Assembly: GCF_024461735.1 (NCBI RefSeq)
Contig: NZ_JANGAD010000002.1
Location: 62,001 to 126,000, forward strand
DNA length: 64,000 nt
From: Anaerotignum propionicum
Lineage (GTDB): Bacteria; Bacillota; Clostridia; Lachnospirales; Anaerotignaceae
Direction of reading: 5' to 3'
In this document: positions 8,405 through 17,874 of the stretch, in pieces
Position numbering within the stretch: position 1 is the stretch's first letter
How the letters are laid out: every line of letters starts with the position of its first letter
Translations under genes and position numbers: made by a program
Notes under the pieces: generated by a model
The model's input: only the letters and a program-made list of their open reading frames with translations
Told to the model about the DNA's origin: nothing
Databases searched by the model: none

Positions 8405-11400
8405 ATGAGCGCAAAAATCATGAAAACAATGGATGGTAACGAAGCTGCTGCGTATATTTCTTACGCTTTTACAGAAGTTGCAACCATCTATCCCATTACA
8501 CCTTCCTCCCCTATGGCTGAGCATGTTGATACTTGGGCGGCTAATGGCAAAAAGAATCTTTTCGGCCAAACCGTTCGCTTGGTTGAAATGGAATCTGAAG
8601 CAGGTGCGGCAGGCGCAATGCATGGTGCATTGGAAGCAGGCACGCTGACAACAACTTATACTGCCTCTCAAGGGCTTTTATTAATGATTCCACCGATGTA
8701 TCGTATTGCAGGGCAGTTAAAGCCCGGCGTATTTCACGTAAGCTCAAGAACCGTTGGTACCCACGCCTTCTCCATTTTCGGCGACCATTCCGACGTTATG
8801 AGCTGTCGTCAAATCGGCTGTGCTATGCTCTCCTCCGCTTCCGTTCAGGAAGTTATGGATTTGGGCGGTGTTGCCCACTTGGCAGCAATTAAAGGCAGTG
8901 TTCCCTTTATTCATTTCTTTGATGGCTTCCGCACCTCCCATGAGCTGCAAAAAATTGAAGTTATGGATTATGAAAAAATCGGAAAGCTGATGGATCAGGA
9001 TGCCCTTCGCAAGTTCCGTAAAAACGCATTGAATCCTGAACGTCCAGTACAGCGCTCTATCGTACAGAATCCCGACGTTTTCTTCCAAAACAGAGAAGCA
9101 TGTTCTCCTTTTTATAAGAACCTTCCTGCCATTGTGGAAGCATACATGAACCAAATCAATGAAATCACAGGCAGAAACTATAAGCTGTTTAACTATTTTG
9201 GTGCGGCTGATGCAGAGCATGTGATTATTGCCATGGGCTCTGTTTCCGGTGCCATTCAAGAGGTTGTAGAGCATCTCAACGAAAAAGGCGAAAAAGTTGG
9301 TTTCTTGCAGATTCATCTGTACCGCCCCTTCTCTATGGAGCATTTTATGGCGGCTCTGCCTGAAAGCGCAAAAATCATTACTGTTATGGATAGAACCAAA
9401 GAACCCGGTGCTTTGGGGGAACCTCTTTACGAAGATGTTTGTTCCGCTTTGATGGAAAAAGGCAAAATGCCCTTAGTCCTTGCAGGAAGATATGGTCTTT
9501 CCTCAAAGGATGTAACCCCCGCTCAAATTGTCTCTGTATTTGACAACATGAAGGGCGCACACAAAAATCATTTTACTGTGGGTATTAACGATGATGTCAG
9601 CATGACCTCCCTCACCGTAGGTGCAGAACCTGAGGTAACGGATGCTTCCACCATTGCTTGTAAATTCTGGGGACTTGGCTCCGATGGTACCGTTGGTGCT
9701 AACAAAAACTCCATTAAAATCATTGGTGACCATACCGATAAATATGCGCAGGCATACTTTGAATATGACACTAAAAAATCAGGCGGCATTACAAAAAGCC
9801 ACTTGCGTTTTGGTAATGTGCCTATTCGCTCCAGCTATTTGGTATTTAAGGCAGACTTTGTTGCCTGCCATCAGCAGTCATACATAAGCAAGTATGATAT
9901 TGTTTCCGAAATCAAACCCGGCGGCACCTTCCTTTTAAATTGTGGTTGGAAACCGGAAGAACTGGATGCACACCTGCCCACTGATGTAAAGAAATATATT
10001 GCGAATAACAATATCTCTTTCTATACCATTGATGCCGTAGAAATTTGTCGTGAAATCGGTCTGGGCAACAGAACAAACAGCGTGTTGCAGTCCGCTTTCT
10101 TTAAGCTGGCAAACATTATTCCTGCGGAGGATGCTCTTGGCTATATGAAAGCCGCAATTGAGAAATCCTATGGTAAAAAAGGCGAGAAAATTGTAAATAT
10201 GAACTACGCCGCTGTAGATGCAGGCCTAAGCGGATTAGTGAAAATAGATGTGCCTGAAAGCTGGAAAAATGCAACAGAAGTGAACAAGGAAGATTTGAAA
10301 CGTATTCTACCAGAATATATTGAGAAGCTTTTGATTCCTATGAATGCACAAAAGGGAGATACACTGCCTGTATCCGTATTCTTAGGCAGAGAAGACGGCA
10401 CCGCACCTTTGGGAACCTCCGCTTACGAAAAGCGTGGTGTTGCCATAGATGTACCTGAATGGAATATCAGCAACTGTATTCAGTGTAATCAGTGCTCCTA
10501 TGTTTGCCCTCACGCTTGTATCCGTCCCTTCCTTTTAACTGAGGAAGAAGCAAAAAATGCACCCTATGGCTATGAAACAAAAAAGGCCAACGGCGCTGGA
10601 GAGATAGCAAACTATCAATACCGCATTCAGGTAGATCCTCTGGATTGTCAGGGCTGTGGTGCGTGTGTTGTGGCATGTCCCGCAAAGGAAAAAGCATTGA
10701 CCATGAAACCTTTGGATTCTCAGTTGGGTGAAATGACAAATTGGGATTATTCCTTGTCTCTTTCCTATAAAGAAAATCCTCTGGATAAATATACTGTAAA
10801 AGGCAGTCAGTTTGAACAGCCTTTACTGGAGTTCTCCGGTGCTTGTGCCGGCTGTGGGGAAACCCCTTATGCAAAGCTTATGACACAGCTCTATGGCGAC
10901 AGAATGTATCTTGCCAATGCAACTGGCTGTACCCAAGCTTGGGGTGCTGCTGCCCCCTGTGTGCCTTATACAACAAATAAGGACGGCTGGGGCCCTGCAT
11001 GGAGCAACTCTCTGTTTGAAAACAATGCCCAGTTCTCCTTAGGTATGGTTTTGGCTGTTGAACAGCAAAGAGAACGCTGTGCAATGCAGTTGAAAGAATT
11101 ATTAGAGCTTTGTAAGGACGAAGCTTTACAGACCGCCGCAAAGGTTTGGTTTGAGCACTATGAAGATGGTCACAGAAGCAAAGAGGATACTCAAGCATTA
11201 ATTATCGCTTTGGAAAAAGCAGCCGTTCCTGCTGAAGGTACAGAGTTAAAGGCGTTCCTCTTGGATAACAAAGAGCATCTTGCGAAGAAATCCATGTGGA
11301 TGTACGGTGGTGATGGTTGGGCATACGACATTGGTTATGGTGGTTTAGACCACGTATTGGCTTCTGGGGCAGACGTAAACGTATTGGTGGTAGATACCGA

Positions 11401-11938
11401 GGTATACTCCAATACAGGCGGTCAGTCCTCCAAGGCGACCCCTATTGGTGCAGTTGCTCAATTTGCCGCTGGTGGTAAGCCCACAGTGAAGAAGGATTTA
11501 GGCCTGTTGGCAATGAGCTATGGTTATATCTACGTTGCTCAGGTTGCTATGGGTGCTAACCCTGCACAGCTGATTAAAGCAATGAAAGAGGCAGAAGCAT
11601 ATAAAGGGCCATCCCTGATAATTGCCTATGCTCCATGTATTAACCACGGCATTACAAAGGGTATGGCAAATGCCCAAGTTGAAAGCAAAATGGCAGTAGA
11701 TGCAGGCTATTGGTTCCTGTATCGCTATAATCCTGAGTTGAAAAAGGAAGGTAAAAATCCGTTCATTTTAGATTCCAAAGAGCCAACCATGGATTATAAT
11801 GACTTTATTATGGGTGAGGTTCGTTATTCCTCTTTGGTTCGTACCTTCCCAGAAACAGCAAAAGTTCTCCTCAAAGAAGCTGCTGAACAAGCAAAAGAAA
11901 AATACCAGACCTATAAGAAGATGGCAGAACAAGATTAA
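8405..11938 (+). CDS. nifJ: Pyruvate:ferredoxin (flavodoxin) oxidoreductase, single-chain
   Basis: Oxidatively decarboxylates pyruvate to acetyl-CoA and CO2 while reducing ferredoxin, the central energy step of clostridial fermentation. 1177 residues from the ATG that follows AAAGGAG by 8 bases; a frame-open ATG 30 bases upstream lacks a ribosome site. Domain order is canonical: N-terminal pyrimidine-binding domain (YPITPSSPMAE near 30), domain II, two 4Fe-4S motifs near 689 (CIQCNQCSYVCP) and 747 (CQGCGACVVACP), the proximal cluster cysteines near 812 (CAGC), 840 and 1077, and the TPP/Mg motif GDGWAYDIGYGG near 969. Monocistronic, with a palindrome over its promoter and a double hairpin at its end. 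Confidence 0.97.
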   Translation: MSAKIMKTMDGNEAAAYISYAFTEVATIYPITPSSPMAEHVDTWAANGKKNLFGQTVRLVEMESEAGAAGAMHGALEAGTLTTTYTASQGLLLMIPPMYRIAGQLKPGVFHVSSRTVGTHAFSIFGDHSDVMSCRQIGCAMLSSASVQEVMDLGGVAHLAAIKGSVPFIHFFDGFRTSHELQKIEVMDYEKIGKLMDQDALRKFRKNALNPERPVQRSIVQNPDVFFQNREACSPFYKNLPAIVEAYMNQINEITGRNYKLFNYFGAADAEHVIIAMGSVSGAIQEVVEHLNEKGEKVGFLQIHLYRPFSMEHFMAALPESAKIITVMDRTKEPGALGEPLYEDVCSALMEKGKMPLVLAGRYGLSSKDVTPAQIVSVFDNMKGAHKNHFTVGINDDVSMTSLTVGAEPEVTDASTIACKFWGLGSDGTVGANKNSIKIIGDHTDKYAQAYFEYDTKKSGGITKSHLRFGNVPIRSSYLVFKADFVACHQQSYISKYDIVSEIKPGGTFLLNCGWKPEELDAHLPTDVKKYIANNNISFYTIDAVEICREIGLGNRTNSVLQSAFFKLANIIPAEDALGYMKAAIEKSYGKKGEKIVNMNYAAVDAGLSGLVKIDVPESWKNATEVNKEDLKRILPEYIEKLLIPMNAQKGDTLPVSVFLGREDGTAPLGTSAYEKRGVAIDVPEWNISNCIQCNQCSYVCPHACIRPFLLTEEEAKNAPYGYETKKANGAGEIANYQYRIQVDPLDCQGCGACVVACPAKEKALTMKPLDSQLGEMTNWDYSLSLSYKENPLDKYTVKGSQFEQPLLEFSGACAGCGETPYAKLMTQLYGDRMYLANATGCTQAWGAAAPCVPYTTNKDGWGPAWSNSLFENNAQFSLGMVLAVEQQRERCAMQLKELLELCKDEALQTAAKVWFEHYEDGHRSKEDTQALIIALEKAAVPAEGTELKAFLLDNKEHLAKKSMWMYGGDGWAYDIGYGGLDHVLASGADVNVLVVDTEVYSNTGGQSSKATPIGAVAQFAAGGKPTVKKDLGLLAMSYGYIYVAQVAMGANPAQLIKAMKEAEAYKGPSLIIAYAPCINHGITKGMANAQVESKMAVDAGYWFLYRYNPELKKEGKNPFILDSKEPTMDYNDFIMGEVRYSSLVRTFPETAKVLLKEAAEQAKEKYQTYKKMAEQD

Positions 11939-11998
11939 TCTGCAACAAAAAAAGAGAAGAGAAGTGTATTTCACCTTACAATTTTTATCATAAAAATA

Positions 11999-12051
11999 AG
12001 CCCCCAATGCAGTGGGGGCTTCCAGGGAGCCAATATTTGGCTCCCTTTTTT
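11999..12051 (+). terminator. Tandem hairpins terminating the PFOR transcript
   Basis: First hairpin AGCCCCCA-ATGCAG-TGGGGGCT (11999-12020), then GGGAGCCA-ATA-TTTGGCTCCC followed by TTTTTT (12025-12051). The second has the classic intrinsic-terminator form; the first may add pausing or protect the 3' end. Confidence 0.9.
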
Positions 12052-12094
12052 AAAGGCTGTAGCTGGCCTTTTCCAGAACAGCGTAAGCAAGGCG

Positions 12095-13219
12095 CTATTT
12101 TATCTTATTTTTGTACATGGCTTTATCTGCAAGCTCCAAGATATCCTCTAGTGTCTTTCGTTCCTTTCCATTAAAATCCGATGAACCGATACTCAAAGAT
12201 AATTCCGCTCCTTCCACATCCCCCCCATTATAATCCTGAACATAACGGTTTATCCGCCCGATAATCTTATCCTTTGCTAATTGTTTACAAAATATATAGA
12301 ACTCATCCCCGCCAAAGCGACCAACTATTGTCTCATTACCTTTACATGCACTCACTAAAATATCGGATACCTGAATGAGGATTCTGTCTCCAAATACATG
12401 ACCAAATCGATCATTAATCCCTTTAAATTTGTCTATATCAATAAAAATAATGGAATTCATTTCTCCCTTCGTCAAGCCCTTATCAATGCTCTGTAGGCAT
12501 ACATTAAACTGATACCGGTTATTCAGCTGGGTCAAAGGATCCATGGAGATAATTTTATTTTGAAAATTAATAAAAAAGCAGAGTAATGCTAGTACTTGAC
12601 AAATCCATATCAGAGAAATCCCATATATTAAAACTTGGATGATGACGCCTATCACCGGCAATATCTGTATTTTGAGAATCAAGGCGCAGTCTTTCCGCTC
12701 CAAAATGTTATCAGAGGTTCGATAGACCCTCAGGCATTGCAGAAAGGGTACCACAATATAGGGTATCACTACAAGGAACGATAGCATAAAAAATCGTTCT
12801 CTAGCATAAACAGCATCTTCTCCAATGGTAAAATATAGAGGATATTTAACATTCAATAGTATAAGGATGGTATTTAAAATCATTGGGATATGCATAAATA
12901 ATAGTAACCATTTATTTTGCTTTTTCCATTGGTAAAAAAATTTAGATATGTACACATACCACATAAGCCCAGCTAAGCAATGAAAAAAATAATAAATACT
13001 GGCTAAGCACCAGTAAATTTCCTTAGAGAACAAAAATTTTTTTCCATCAATGCACCACATAACAGAATCCAAAATTAACACAAATAAAACAGAATAATTC
13101 AAATAACGAAACGCCTTTTGCCTATCCGTTCCATTTTCAATCGTCTGCTGATTTCTAATCATTATATATATAATTATCATTCCCACAATATTCACTTGCA
13201 AATATAAAATTTCAGCCAT
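12095..13219 (-). CDS. Membrane-bound diguanylate cyclase (GGDEF)
   Basis: Makes cyclic di-GMP from GTP. The N-terminal half has about seven hydrophobic helices (for example ILYLQVNIVGMIIIYIMI and FFMLSFLVVIPYIVVPFL), followed by a GGDEF domain that begins MDPLTQLNNRYQFN and contains an intact GRFGGDEF active site. No RxxD inhibitory site is seen just upstream, so classic product inhibition may be absent. I choose the second of two close ATGs because GGTGA lies 6 bases before it; the alternative adds two residues. The membrane part does not match a sensor family I can name. Confidence 0.9.
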   Translation of the reverse strand: MAEILYLQVNIVGMIIIYIMIRNQQTIENGTDRQKAFRYLNYSVLFVLILDSVMWCIDGKKFLFSKEIYWCLASIYYFFHCLAGLMWYVYISKFFYQWKKQNKWLLLFMHIPMILNTILILLNVKYPLYFTIGEDAVYARERFFMLSFLVVIPYIVVPFLQCLRVYRTSDNILERKDCALILKIQILPVIGVIIQVLIYGISLIWICQVLALLCFFINFQNKIISMDPLTQLNNRYQFNVCLQSIDKGLTKGEMNSIIFIDIDKFKGINDRFGHVFGDRILIQVSDILVSACKGNETIVGRFGGDEFYIFCKQLAKDKIIGRINRYVQDYNGGDVEGAELSLSIGSSDFNGKERKTLEDILELADKAMYKNKIK

Positions 13220-13667
13220 TCCCATTCACCGGTTTCTATTTAAAATGAAAGGCTTTCCCTAATCCTTTTCTATTGGCACTGAGTCATTACTCTTTTATGT
13301 AAGAAAATTAGATCTGCAATTATAGCTTTACCTTTCTTTTATACATTACCAAAAGACCAACCCAAAAGCAAATTAAGATAAATTACAGGAGCATATCATA
13401 CAAGATCAAAGAAACAATCATTGTTTTAACTTTAAAAACCACTTTGGCATTTACTACTCAAAAATGTCCTCTTTTCATGAACGGTAGAAAAATATCTTTA
13501 ATCCACCACGGTTACAATAAAGAATTAATATCATCATCATTCCTCTTTTACGCCGAAATCAACTTTTTTCTTAATTGTTTTTGTCAATCTTCCTAAACGC
13601 TTAATTATAATAAAAAACCATGTTATACTAATCAAAAGCAATAGACTAAAAAGAAAGGTGTCCTTTT
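13220..13667. other. Divergent intergenic region with candidate promoter
   Basis: About 440 AT-rich bases between divergent genes. TTGTCA at 13581 and TATAAT at 13606 could be a plus-strand promoter, but the 19-base spacer is long. No gene or RNA is recognised. Confidence 0.35.
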
Positions 13668-14321
13668 ATGAAAGCAAAACATAGCATTCTAATGATTTTT
13701 GTCCTACTTTTTCCTTTGATTTTATCAAGCTGTAAAGGAGCTACTTCGGCTTCTCCAAGCACTCCCCAATCTTTGGAGACCAACAGTTCTTCCCAAGATG
13801 GATTACCTCCCTTGGAAGATACTTTTAAAACGCTATATCAGGGTGCAGACGAAATGTACACAAAAATCGTGTTTGGTAACTTCCATTGTGATGTAAATCA
13901 ACCATTTACGAAGGGAGATTTGACTTATTATAAAGTGGATGAACCGGCCTTTGATTCCTACGATGCCTTTATCGAGCATCTGTCAAAATATTTTACAGAG
14001 GATTTTATAAATAACACCATTTTGACCCCTGATCAATCAAGGTTTATAAAGGGTGAAGACGGGGCTTTATATTTATTGGATGCAGGGAGAGGTTCAAATA
14101 TCCTTTATGCAGGGCATGTATTCCATTCCATTCAGCAAACGGAAAATGAAGTTACCTTCACTGCCACTGCTTATTATACAAAAGCCCAAGAAGCCTATGA
14201 GGGTGACCCCTTTTTTACAACACCAAAAAATATCAATGACTTTACCACTGAGGAGTATACCTTTGTTTTGGTAAAAGAGAAGGATGCTTGGAAGTTTGAT
14301 CAATTTTCATGCTTCTTCTAA
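13668..14321 (+). CDS. Lipoprotein with IseA/YoeB-like domain (putative DL-endopeptidase inhibitor)
   Basis: 217 residues. A lipoprotein signal with lipobox LSSC puts the acylated cysteine at 22, followed by a Ser/Thr-rich linker. The globular part has the pattern FDSYDAFIEHLSKYFTEDF, then DGALYLLDAGRGS and a final FVLVKEKDAWKFDQF strand, which resembles the IseA family of cell-wall DL-endopeptidase inhibitors and related DUF lipoproteins. Anchored outside the membrane. ATG follows AAAGGTG. The family assignment is by pattern only and could be wrong; the lipoprotein call is firm. Confidence 0.6.
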   Translation: MKAKHSILMIFVLLFPLILSSCKGATSASPSTPQSLETNSSSQDGLPPLEDTFKTLYQGADEMYTKIVFGNFHCDVNQPFTKGDLTYYKVDEPAFDSYDAFIEHLSKYFTEDFINNTILTPDQSRFIKGEDGALYLLDAGRGSNILYAGHVFHSIQQTENEVTFTATAYYTKAQEAYEGDPFFTTPKNINDFTTEEYTFVLVKEKDAWKFDQFSCFF

Positions 14322-14371
14322 AATTTGTGAAAATATTTTCGTTTGAACTGTATTGTGTTTAATTGTAACAC

Positions 14372-14410
14372 AAAAAAACCGCGATTTACCAATCAAGTAA
14401 TTCGCGGTTT
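14372..14410. terminator. Terminator shared by two convergent genes
   Basis: AAACCGCGA and TCGCGGTTT form a 9-bp stem with a 17-base loop. On the minus strand seven T follow (ends the cupin gene); rightward the tail is only GTGTTT, a weaker stop for the lipoprotein gene. Confidence 0.8.
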
Positions 14411-14445
14411 GTGTTTAGAAGTCTATGGACTTACCATCTACATCT

Positions 14446-14922
14446 TTAATCATGACTTTTCTGGGCATCTTGCTTTGTAGCTTGAACTGTTCCCTTGGGG
14501 TGATGAGGCGGCGCATAAATTGTATATAACTTTAATGGTTTATTACCGTTATTAATAACATTATGCCAGGTTCCCGCAGGAACGAAAATTGCATACTCAT
14601 TATCTAAATTACGTTGATAATCCAATTTATCCTTACTGCTCCCCATCTGAACAATGCCTGTTCCGTCCTCAACACGAATAAATTGATCCACATCGGGATG
14701 CATTTCCAACCCAATATCTCCACCGGAAGGAATACTCATTAGTGTTAGCTGTAAATGGTTTCCCGTCCATAGTGCAGTACGATAATTCTGATTCTGTTTG
14801 GTTACTTTATCAATATTGACCACAAAAGGCTGAGGGCCACAATCAGTAATATCAGGCATTCGGTTCATGGGCTTTCTCATGTTATTTCTCATATTATTTT
14901 GCATATTATTTGGATACATTTC
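14446..14922 (-). CDS. Cupin-domain protein
   Basis: 158 residues from the ATG that follows AGGGG by 8 bases (MYPNNMQNNMRNNM, an Asn/Met-rich tail). The single conserved beta-barrel has cupin motif 1 (GLEMHPDVDQFIRVEDG) and motif 2 (FVPAGTWHNVIN), giving likely metal ligands His, Gln or Asp, Glu and His. Similar proteins are annotated as mannose-6-phosphate isomerase-like cupins, but enzyme activity is usually unproven. C-terminal PPHHPKGTVQATK is also common in this group. Single gene with its own terminator. Confidence 0.88.
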   Translation of the reverse strand, partial: EMYPNNMQNNMRNNMRKPMNRMPDITDCGPQPFVVNIDKVTKQNQNYRTALWTGNHLQLTLMSIPSGGDIGLEMHPDVDQFIRVEDGTGIVQMGSSKDKLDYQRNLDNEYAIFVPAGTWHNVINNGNKPLKLYTIYAPPHHPKGTVQATKQDAQKSHD

Positions 14923-15099
14923 AATTCCCCTTTTTCGTTTTATCCTATATATTTTTATGTTATAGAACGGGAAATTAGAAACCATATTACAAAATATGGC
15001 TGTACCTTGAAAGAAATCCTTTATTTTTCATACTTCCTTTAGATAATATCACGAATAAAATCAATACAGGAAATTACATAAACATCTATTCTCTATCCT

Positions 15100-15912
15100 T
15101 TATTTTTTCTCGCCAATTGCCTTATCTTTTGCCAGAACTGCATCAAAGGCCTTTACCAATATAGATTCAAAGCCTCCCCCTTGCAGTGCAGTAACCCCCT
15201 CTATGGTAGTCCCTCCTGGTGAGCACACCTGATCAATCAACGGCCATGGTGCTTCCCCACTTTCCAACACCATTTTGGCACTGCCTAATACCGTTTCTGC
15301 CGTTAGCTGTAAAGCTTGTTTTTTGGGCATCCCTGCCTTAAGGGCAGCATGAGCCAAGGCATCCATGTATAGGTATGCAAAGGCTACCGATGCTCCACCG
15401 ATTACGCTGAAAATAGAAAATTGACTTTCTTCAATTTCTGCAACGGTACCTATTGTTTCAAAAATCTCTTTCACCAGCTGCTTCTGCTCAGGGCTTACAA
15501 ATGAATTTACACAAAGTCCTGTGGTTGAGGCGCCGATTTTTGCATTAATATTTGGCATTACTCTTACAATGGGTGTTCCCTGGGGAAAGAAGCCTGCTAA
15601 ATATTCTAAGGTTTTTCCTGCAGCAATCGAAACAATCAAGGGATTTTTTTCCTTGAAATCCCATTCTAGTTCCGGCAAAAGGGAGGATAATACATTTGGT
15701 TTAACTCCAAGAAGCACTACGTCGCTGTTAGCAATCACCTCTTTTGAAGATTGGCAGGCAATTGCACCACATTCCTTCGCCAATGTTTTTGCTGAGGCTA
15801 CGCTTTTGCTACTCAAAAATATATTCTTTCCCTCGTATGCCCCGGCACCCAAAGTCATGCCCTTCACAATTGCACCCACCATATTCCCTGCTCCAATAAA
15901 ACCAAAATTCAT
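15100..15912 (-). CDS. proC: Pyrroline-5-carboxylate reductase
   Basis: Reduces pyrroline-5-carboxylate to proline with NAD(P)H, the last step of proline synthesis. 270 residues, normal length. The N-terminal Rossmann motif is FIGAGNMVGAIVKG; the C-terminal signature with QVCSPGGTTIEGVTALQ matches the family. proB and proA are not in the window. It diverges from the ArsC/Spx-like gene at 16067. Confidence 0.95.
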   Translation of the reverse strand: MNFGFIGAGNMVGAIVKGMTLGAGAYEGKNIFLSSKSVASAKTLAKECGAIACQSSKEVIANSDVVLLGVKPNVLSSLLPELEWDFKEKNPLIVSIAAGKTLEYLAGFFPQGTPIVRVMPNINAKIGASTTGLCVNSFVSPEQKQLVKEIFETIGTVAEIEESQFSIFSVIGGASVAFAYLYMDALAHAALKAGMPKKQALQLTAETVLGSAKMVLESGEAPWPLIDQVCSPGGTTIEGVTALQGGGFESILVKAFDAVLAKDKAIGEKK

Positions 15913-16017
15913 GTTTCATTCCTCCTATCTGCCTATGTTAAGGTTTAAATTCCCAAAATGTATACAACTTTTACTCATTTTACAGCCGTTCCTATGAAAA
16001 TGCAATCCCATCTCATC

Positions 16018-16046
16018 TTGCCCAATGGACGGGAACGTATTATACT
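16018..16046 (+). promoter_or_regulatory. Promoter of the ArsC/Spx-like gene
   Basis: TTGCCC at 16018-16023 and TATACT at 16041-16046 are separated by 17 bp and lie about 20 bases before the start codon's ribosome site. Confidence 0.65.
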
Positions 16047-16066
16047 ATTGAAAAAGGAGGTGCGAG

Positions 16067-16426
16067 ATGAGTCTCGTTTTTTTACATTACCCAAAATGCA
16101 GTACCAGTAACAAAGCAAAAAAATGGTTGGATTCGGCACAAATAGAATATTTCCAGCGCCATATGGTTGAGCAAAACCCCTCCGCAGAGGAGTTGGAATT
16201 TTGGTGGAAGTTAAGCGGCCTACCCTTAAAGAGATTTTTCAATACCAGCGGCCTTTTATACAAGGAACTGCAATTAAAGGATAAACTACCCCAAATGAGC
16301 GAGGAGGAGCAGCTTCAACTTTTAAGCACAAACGGAATGCTGGTAAAACGCCCTCTGGTGATTGGGGAAGATTTTGTTTTGGTAGGTTTTCAGGAAAAGG
16401 AATGGGAAAAATTAAAGAAAAACTGA
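16067..16426 (+). CDS. ArsC/Spx family thioredoxin-fold protein
   Basis: 119 residues, the usual size for ArsC/Spx/YffB proteins. The N-terminal redox motif is CSTS (residues 11-14, in HYPKCSTSNKAKKWL), a CxxS arrangement, and the conserved LVKRPLVIGEDFVLVGF block near the end carries the family arginine. Such proteins serve as glutaredoxin-coupled reductases or as Spx-type RNA polymerase partners; the CxxS motif and lack of neighbouring ars genes argue against simple arsenate resistance. GGAGGTGCGAG precedes the ATG. Confidence 0.85.
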   Translation: MSLVFLHYPKCSTSNKAKKWLDSAQIEYFQRHMVEQNPSAEELEFWWKLSGLPLKRFFNTSGLLYKELQLKDKLPQMSEEEQLQLLSTNGMLVKRPLVIGEDFVLVGFQEKEWEKLKKN

Positions 16427-16467
16427 TTGCTAGGAAAGCATGTATTTGAAGATAAATACTTAAAAGG

Positions 16468-16502
16468 GCTTATTTCCCGCTAGTTTGGAAATAAGCTTTT
16501 TT
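16468..16502 (+). terminator. Terminator of the ArsC/Spx-like gene
   Basis: GCTTATTTCC pairs perfectly with GGAAATAAGC across a 9-base loop, followed by TTTTTT. Confidence 0.9.
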
Positions 16503-16531
16503 CATTTAATAAACAAAATATCCCTGAAATG

Positions 16532-16568
16532 AAAAAGCATCCGTTATGCAAATACAGCAAAACGGATA
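16532..16568 (-). terminator. Terminator of the flavodoxin-SDR operon
   Basis: On the minus strand ATCCGTTTTGC pairs with GCATAACGGAT (two imperfect positions) and is followed by TTTTT shortly after the SDR stop. Confidence 0.8.
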
Positions 16569-16573
16569 CTCCA

Positions 16574-17281
16574 TTATTTATCTAAGCTCCAACCATAGTC
16601 ATTATGATAAACCATTTGGTGAGACATTCCACCATCAATGCAAATGTTTTCCCCTGTAATAAACCCTGCCTTTTGACTGCATAAAAACAGTGCCATCTCA
16701 GCAATATCCGAGGGATTTCCTACCCGCTTCACAGGGTGCTGTTCTGCATCCCCTCCGTCATAGGTGGTATATGCCGTGTCAATCCAACCGGGTGAAATAG
16801 AATTCACCCTTACCCTACCGCCAAGGCTGATGGCCAAAGCATGGGTCATGGATGAAAGCGCCCCTTTTGCCGCAGTATAGCTTTCTGTATTTGGCTGACT
16901 CATGCGGTCTCTTGTGGAAGAAATATTTACAATTGCCGCTTGAGGAGTAAAATACGAAAGAAAAAGCTTTGTTAGATAATAGGGTGCTACCACGCCAATG
17001 CGCAAAGCATAATCAAAAGCACCGTATCCACAGGCATTGATGCCTCCCATGGAGATCATGGCATTGTTAATTAAAAAATCAACCTTTCCATGCTGATCAA
17101 TTACTTTTTTTGCAAAAGCCTCCAACGTTTCCCGATCTCCAATATCTCCTATAAAATAAGGGTTTTCCTCCCTGTCAATGATACAAACAGTGGCTCCCTC
17201 TCTGCTAAACGCCTGAGCAATAGCTTTCCCTATGCCATGAACGCCTCCAGTAATTACTGCAACTTTTCCTTCAAATTCCAT
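16574..17281 (-). CDS. Short-chain dehydrogenase/reductase (SDR)
   Basis: 235 residues, classical SDR length. Cofactor motif TGGVHGIG is at 11-18 and the acidic residue in CIIDREE suggests NAD rather than NADP. NN motif in LINNAMISMGG, catalytic Ser in VNISSTRD and YTAAKG supply the Asn-Ser-Tyr-Lys tetrad. The C-terminal FITGENICIDGG is standard. Substrate unknown. It starts 4 bases after the flavodoxin-like gene stops, so the two form an operon. Confidence 0.9.
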   Translation of the reverse strand: MEFEGKVAVITGGVHGIGKAIAQAFSREGATVCIIDREENPYFIGDIGDRETLEAFAKKVIDQHGKVDFLINNAMISMGGINACGYGAFDYALRIGVVAPYYLTKLFLSYFTPQAAIVNISSTRDRMSQPNTESYTAAKGALSSMTHALAISLGGRVRVNSISPGWIDTAYTTYDGGDAEQHPVKRVGNPSDIAEMALFLCSQKAGFITGENICIDGGMSHQMVYHNDYGWSLDK

Positions 17282-17285
17282 ACAT

Positions 17286-17816
17286 TCAATCCTTTATATA
17301 TAATATTAACCTGTCCGCTTGAGAGGTATCCACAAAATCCGCAGGGGTAACCTGGGTTTGAAGCATTGCCTCTTCCTCAAGACTACGCTCTTTCTTATGC
17401 TTTAAAATTTGAAAAAGAACTTTCATCATTCCTTTGTGGGCAAATTTCAAATGTTGATAATCCAATGCTCCATGAAAACAAAAGATTTTTGCATGATTCA
17501 TGAGTGTTGGGGAAAGGCACTTATTTAAACCTTCTCTGATATATTTTGTATTTCTAGCTATTTCTGGATCAGAAAAGCTACAAGTAAAGATGACCAATCT
17601 TTTATTACATAACATCTCTTGGTTCTTCTTTAACCACTCATTTCCATTAAGAGAGCCTGCATAAATGCCTCCGCCGTATACAACGGTATCATAGGGGGAT
17701 AAATCCTTCGCTTGTGTTGTGCTAAGAAGATCAGCCTGTAACTTTTCCGCAATATATTCTGCATATTTTTTTGTACTGCCATATTCAGAACAAAATATCA
17801 CTGCTGTTTTTGCCAT
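17286..17816 (-). CDS. Flavodoxin-domain protein (HemG-like)
   Basis: 176 residues. The N terminus AVIFCSEYGSTKKYAEYIAEKL is the FMN-phosphate loop of the flavodoxin fold, and VVYGGGIYAGSLNGNEWLKK is the second FMN-contacting strand-loop. The length and layout resemble the flavodoxin-like protoporphyrinogen oxidase HemG group and many clostridial homologues of unknown electron partners. No heme genes are near, so I keep to the fold. Followed by the SDR gene 4 bases on. Confidence 0.85.
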   Translation of the reverse strand: MAKTAVIFCSEYGSTKKYAEYIAEKLQADLLSTTQAKDLSPYDTVVYGGGIYAGSLNGNEWLKKNQEMLCNKRLVIFTCSFSDPEIARNTKYIREGLNKCLSPTLMNHAKIFCFHGALDYQHLKFAHKGMMKVLFQILKHKKERSLEEEAMLQTQVTPADFVDTSQADRLILYIKD

Positions 17817-17874
17817 TCATATCTTCCTCCTTATATTACGTTTTTGAATTCACCCCATAGAGCCATTTCTATTC

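Noticed and set aside
8744-9343. Long minus-strand open frame opposite the PFOR gene
   Set aside because: Antisense shadow of a confidently identified gene; no ribosome site or family features.
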